In this document: positions 62,181 to 64,000 of the stretch, one piece after another
Layout: every line of letters begins with the position of its first letter
How positions within the stretch are numbered: position 1 is the stretch's first letter
DNA from: Archegozetes longisetosus
Lineage: Eukaryota > Arthropoda > Arachnida > Sarcoptiformes > Trhypochthoniidae
Length of the DNA stretch: 64,000 nucleotides
Direction: 5' to 3'
NCBI GenBank assembly: GCA_018873245.2
Contig: JAEMBT020000003.1
Span: 3,677,843 to 3,741,842 of the forward strand
Made by a program: the position numbers and the translations under genes
The notes under the pieces: generated by a model
The model's database searches: none
Told to the model about the DNA's origin: nothing
What the model saw: the letters and a program-made list of their open reading frames with translations, nothing else

Positions 62181-63740
62181 TCAGCTACTTATTCCAGAAA
62201 ACTCATTCAGATTCAGATTCAGATTCAACTCCAGATTTGACTAAACTTGAGAAGAAAAAAATGATTTGCCCGTTTCAATGATTACTTTGACAGAAGTGGG
62301 CTGACACTCCTCGGAGAAATGGAATTAGAAATAGTTTCTCTGAATAAATTAATTAAATGCGAAATAAACTAATTTGTGGTATTTTTACTTTTGTTGATCA
62401 ATTATTTTCTGTTGGTTTTTTGTTTTATTAGAATGCGCTCACAAAAGGGCGAACTAAAAAGAGACCAATCGGCTTAGTTCTACTTCTTCTATCACGTGAA
62501 TTAAGACAAAAGAAATTGGACCAAAAAATAACAATACTATACCAACACATCCACACAAAGTAGATGCACACTCAATGATGGGTAGAGATATTACCAGTAA
62601 AAACCATTCAAAGGGGACTACAGGGGGATCAAATCGAAGGAAAATCCCTTTAGGAACCATCAGGTAATTGGAAAGTGAAGCTGGCCATGTCGGTCAATAT
62701 ATAGGGGATAGAAATAGCAAAATATAACACCAGCAAAACGGGGGAATCAAAACACATCAGAGAAAGAGAGATAGAAATACGACATATGGAGAGGATCAGT
62801 TATATTATTGATGCACTGGAGGTCCATCACTTTGCCATCGCTGCACTTGCTGTGGATTTTTGCAATACTACCAACAAAGATGTTTTATAAAAATGATCGA
62901 TACGGATGAGAAAAAACGAATTAAGACTCTCTTTCCATATAACTAATATTAGTTATATATATATATATATATATATTTGCTTATAACTAAACTATAAGAT
63001 ATAACTCTAGTGCTGCCAATACAATAAGATGTCAATCGAAATGCTATGAAATAAGATGATGCCATAAGATATGTTTAGTTATGCTAAAAATATATCACTC
63101 AAAACAAATTGGATCAATAAAATTCTATATATCTATACAAGTTTATGAATTATTTCTCTTTCGATCAACTTTATTTCTATTGTTCTATTTGTGCTTAACT
63201 CTCAATTATCAGTTAATCTATGAAATGATCAAATAAACATGCTAATTTGCAAAATCTAATTAATTATTAAAACAGATTTGAAATATTTATCAAACATACT
63301 TTTCTAGAATAAACATTTGTAGTTAGAGAGCAAAATAGCGTGTATAAAAAATATGAAAATAGCAAATTAAAAAAATTCAAATATTTAACTTAAAAACCAT
63401 CTAAAACCCATTGAATTGATAATTTTACAGAGCAAATAATTATGGATGAAGATCAGGTTTTCCCTAGATTTTTGAGCACTATTTCTTATGGTTTATTAAA
63501 TTTGCCACAATATAACTGAGAGGAAAGTCTATTTATTTGATTGATAATCTTATTTGGGCATTGAATTATATTTACTGTCAAATTAAATCCTGTTTACATA
63601 TGTATATCTAAGTTATTTGAAGTGAAAAACCTGCAAATTTGCATCAGATATCGAAATCCTATTTACTATATTTTTGGCAAAACAACAAAATAGATTATGA
63701 AGCGTTAAAAGTATTATTTAATGTATGGATTGGGGTCCTA
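62181..63740. other. Region with weak exon-like fragments
   Basis: Several short open stretches follow good acceptor sites on the + strand: 62186-62280 after GTTTCAG (THSDSDSDSTPD, then LTKLEKKK), 62294-62346 after TTTGACAG (KWADTPRRNGIRN), and 62432-62555 after TTTTATTAG (GLVLLLLSRELRQKKLDQK). About 62556-62659, ending at a possible GTAATT donor, reads SMMGRDITSKNHSKGTTGG then SNRRKIPLGTIR. The minus strand is also open here (62454-62660, hydrophobic). Base composition is less A+T-rich than around it. The frames do not join into one convincing protein, so no CDS is called. A second TCACGTGA lies at 62492-62499. The rest to 63740 is A+T-rich. Confidence 0.3.
62954..62977. repeat. (AT)n microsatellite
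   Basis: Perfect AT run of about 12 units. Confidence 0.9.
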
Positions 63741-63756
63741 TGCATTTAAACAGTGT

Positions 63757-64000
63757 TCAGTTTGATAAACAAATCTATTGTTGCAAAAAAGTTGGCCAAA
63801 GGGGGAACAGTTGAAGGGGTGGCTGGACTGCAATTACGAAATAAACACCCGACAACTTATCGAGCTTTTGGTTTACAACAGTTGAGGGAGAATTGCAAAA
63901 ATAATAATAAAAATAATGGATCAACCGATTGGATCAAACCGGTAATAGTATGGAAGGTTTTGCAGGCAGTAGAATACTGGCCAACACATTGGCTAAAATA
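63757..64000 (+). CDS. Possible coding exon cut by the right window edge
   Basis: From about 63757 to the last base one + frame stays open for about 81 codons with a coding-like composition: VAKKLAKGGTVEGVAG, LQLRNKHPTTYRAFG, LQQLREN, DWIKPVIVWKVLQAVEYWP. It has no Met near its start; possible acceptors are TTTAAACAG (63752) and GTGTTCAG (63759). In another frame a Met at 63950 opens MEGFAGSRILANTLAKI to the edge, so the strand and frame choice is unsure. No family is recognised. Confidence 0.3.

Noticed and set aside
1..64000. Search for CRISPR arrays, operons, phage or viral genes, rRNA genes
   Set aside because: None seen. All recognised genes are intron-containing or nested animal genes, and the repeats are microsatellites, minisatellites or short inverted-repeat elements.

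Overview
The window is a piece of an A+T-rich animal nuclear genome, almost certainly arthropod and, as a weaker inference, a mite or other small chelicerate. The gene content is animal (ceramide glucosyltransferase, ATG10, PTPA, an Ssdp/SSBP LUFS-domain cofactor, Hikeshi, the tRNA methyltransferase DNMT2). Introns follow GT-AG and many are only 54-90 bp long. Interstitial TTAGG repeats, the usual arthropod telomere motif, lie in one intron. No prokaryotic operon, CRISPR array, rRNA or convincing tRNA was seen.

Layout, left to right: (1) UGCG, + strand, already running at base 1, ends at 4371. (2) ATG10, - strand, four exons between 11311 and 6006, tail to tail with UGCG. Its 3.75-kb first intron contains the intronless PTPA gene (9070-8078) on the same strand. 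(3) Ssdp/SSBP, + strand, starts 341 bp from the ATG10 start codon in divergent orientation and spans 11653-41275 in 18 coding exons. The conserved N-terminal LUFS exons are separated by introns of up to 8.7 kb, while the proline/glycine/methionine-rich second half is compact. (4) Hikeshi, + strand, four exons, 43834-44673. (5) DNMT2/TRDMT1, - strand, start codon at 48384, convergent with Hikeshi; its last conserved exon was not found. (6) From about 48.4 kb to 62.2 kb no gene is recognisable, only A+T-rich sequence with simple repeats. From 62.2 kb to the right edge there are weak exon-like fragments of an unidentified gene.

The genes are housekeeping or regulatory and do not form one pathway: sphingolipid glycosylation, autophagy conjugation, PP2A activation, LIM/LDB transcription complexes, HSP70 nuclear import and tRNA methylation. 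The most interesting items are structural: the nested PTPA gene, a candidate alternative last exon of Ssdp, a run of hairpin-forming repeats just after the Ssdp stop codon, alternating GA/CT arrays and interstitial telomeric repeats in Ssdp introns, several short inverted-repeat elements that look like non-autonomous transposons, and the apparently shortened DNMT2. I found no convincing novel multi-gene system. Coding exons were joined by hand from conserved protein motifs and GT-AG sites with reading-frame phase checked. No alignment or transcript evidence was available.
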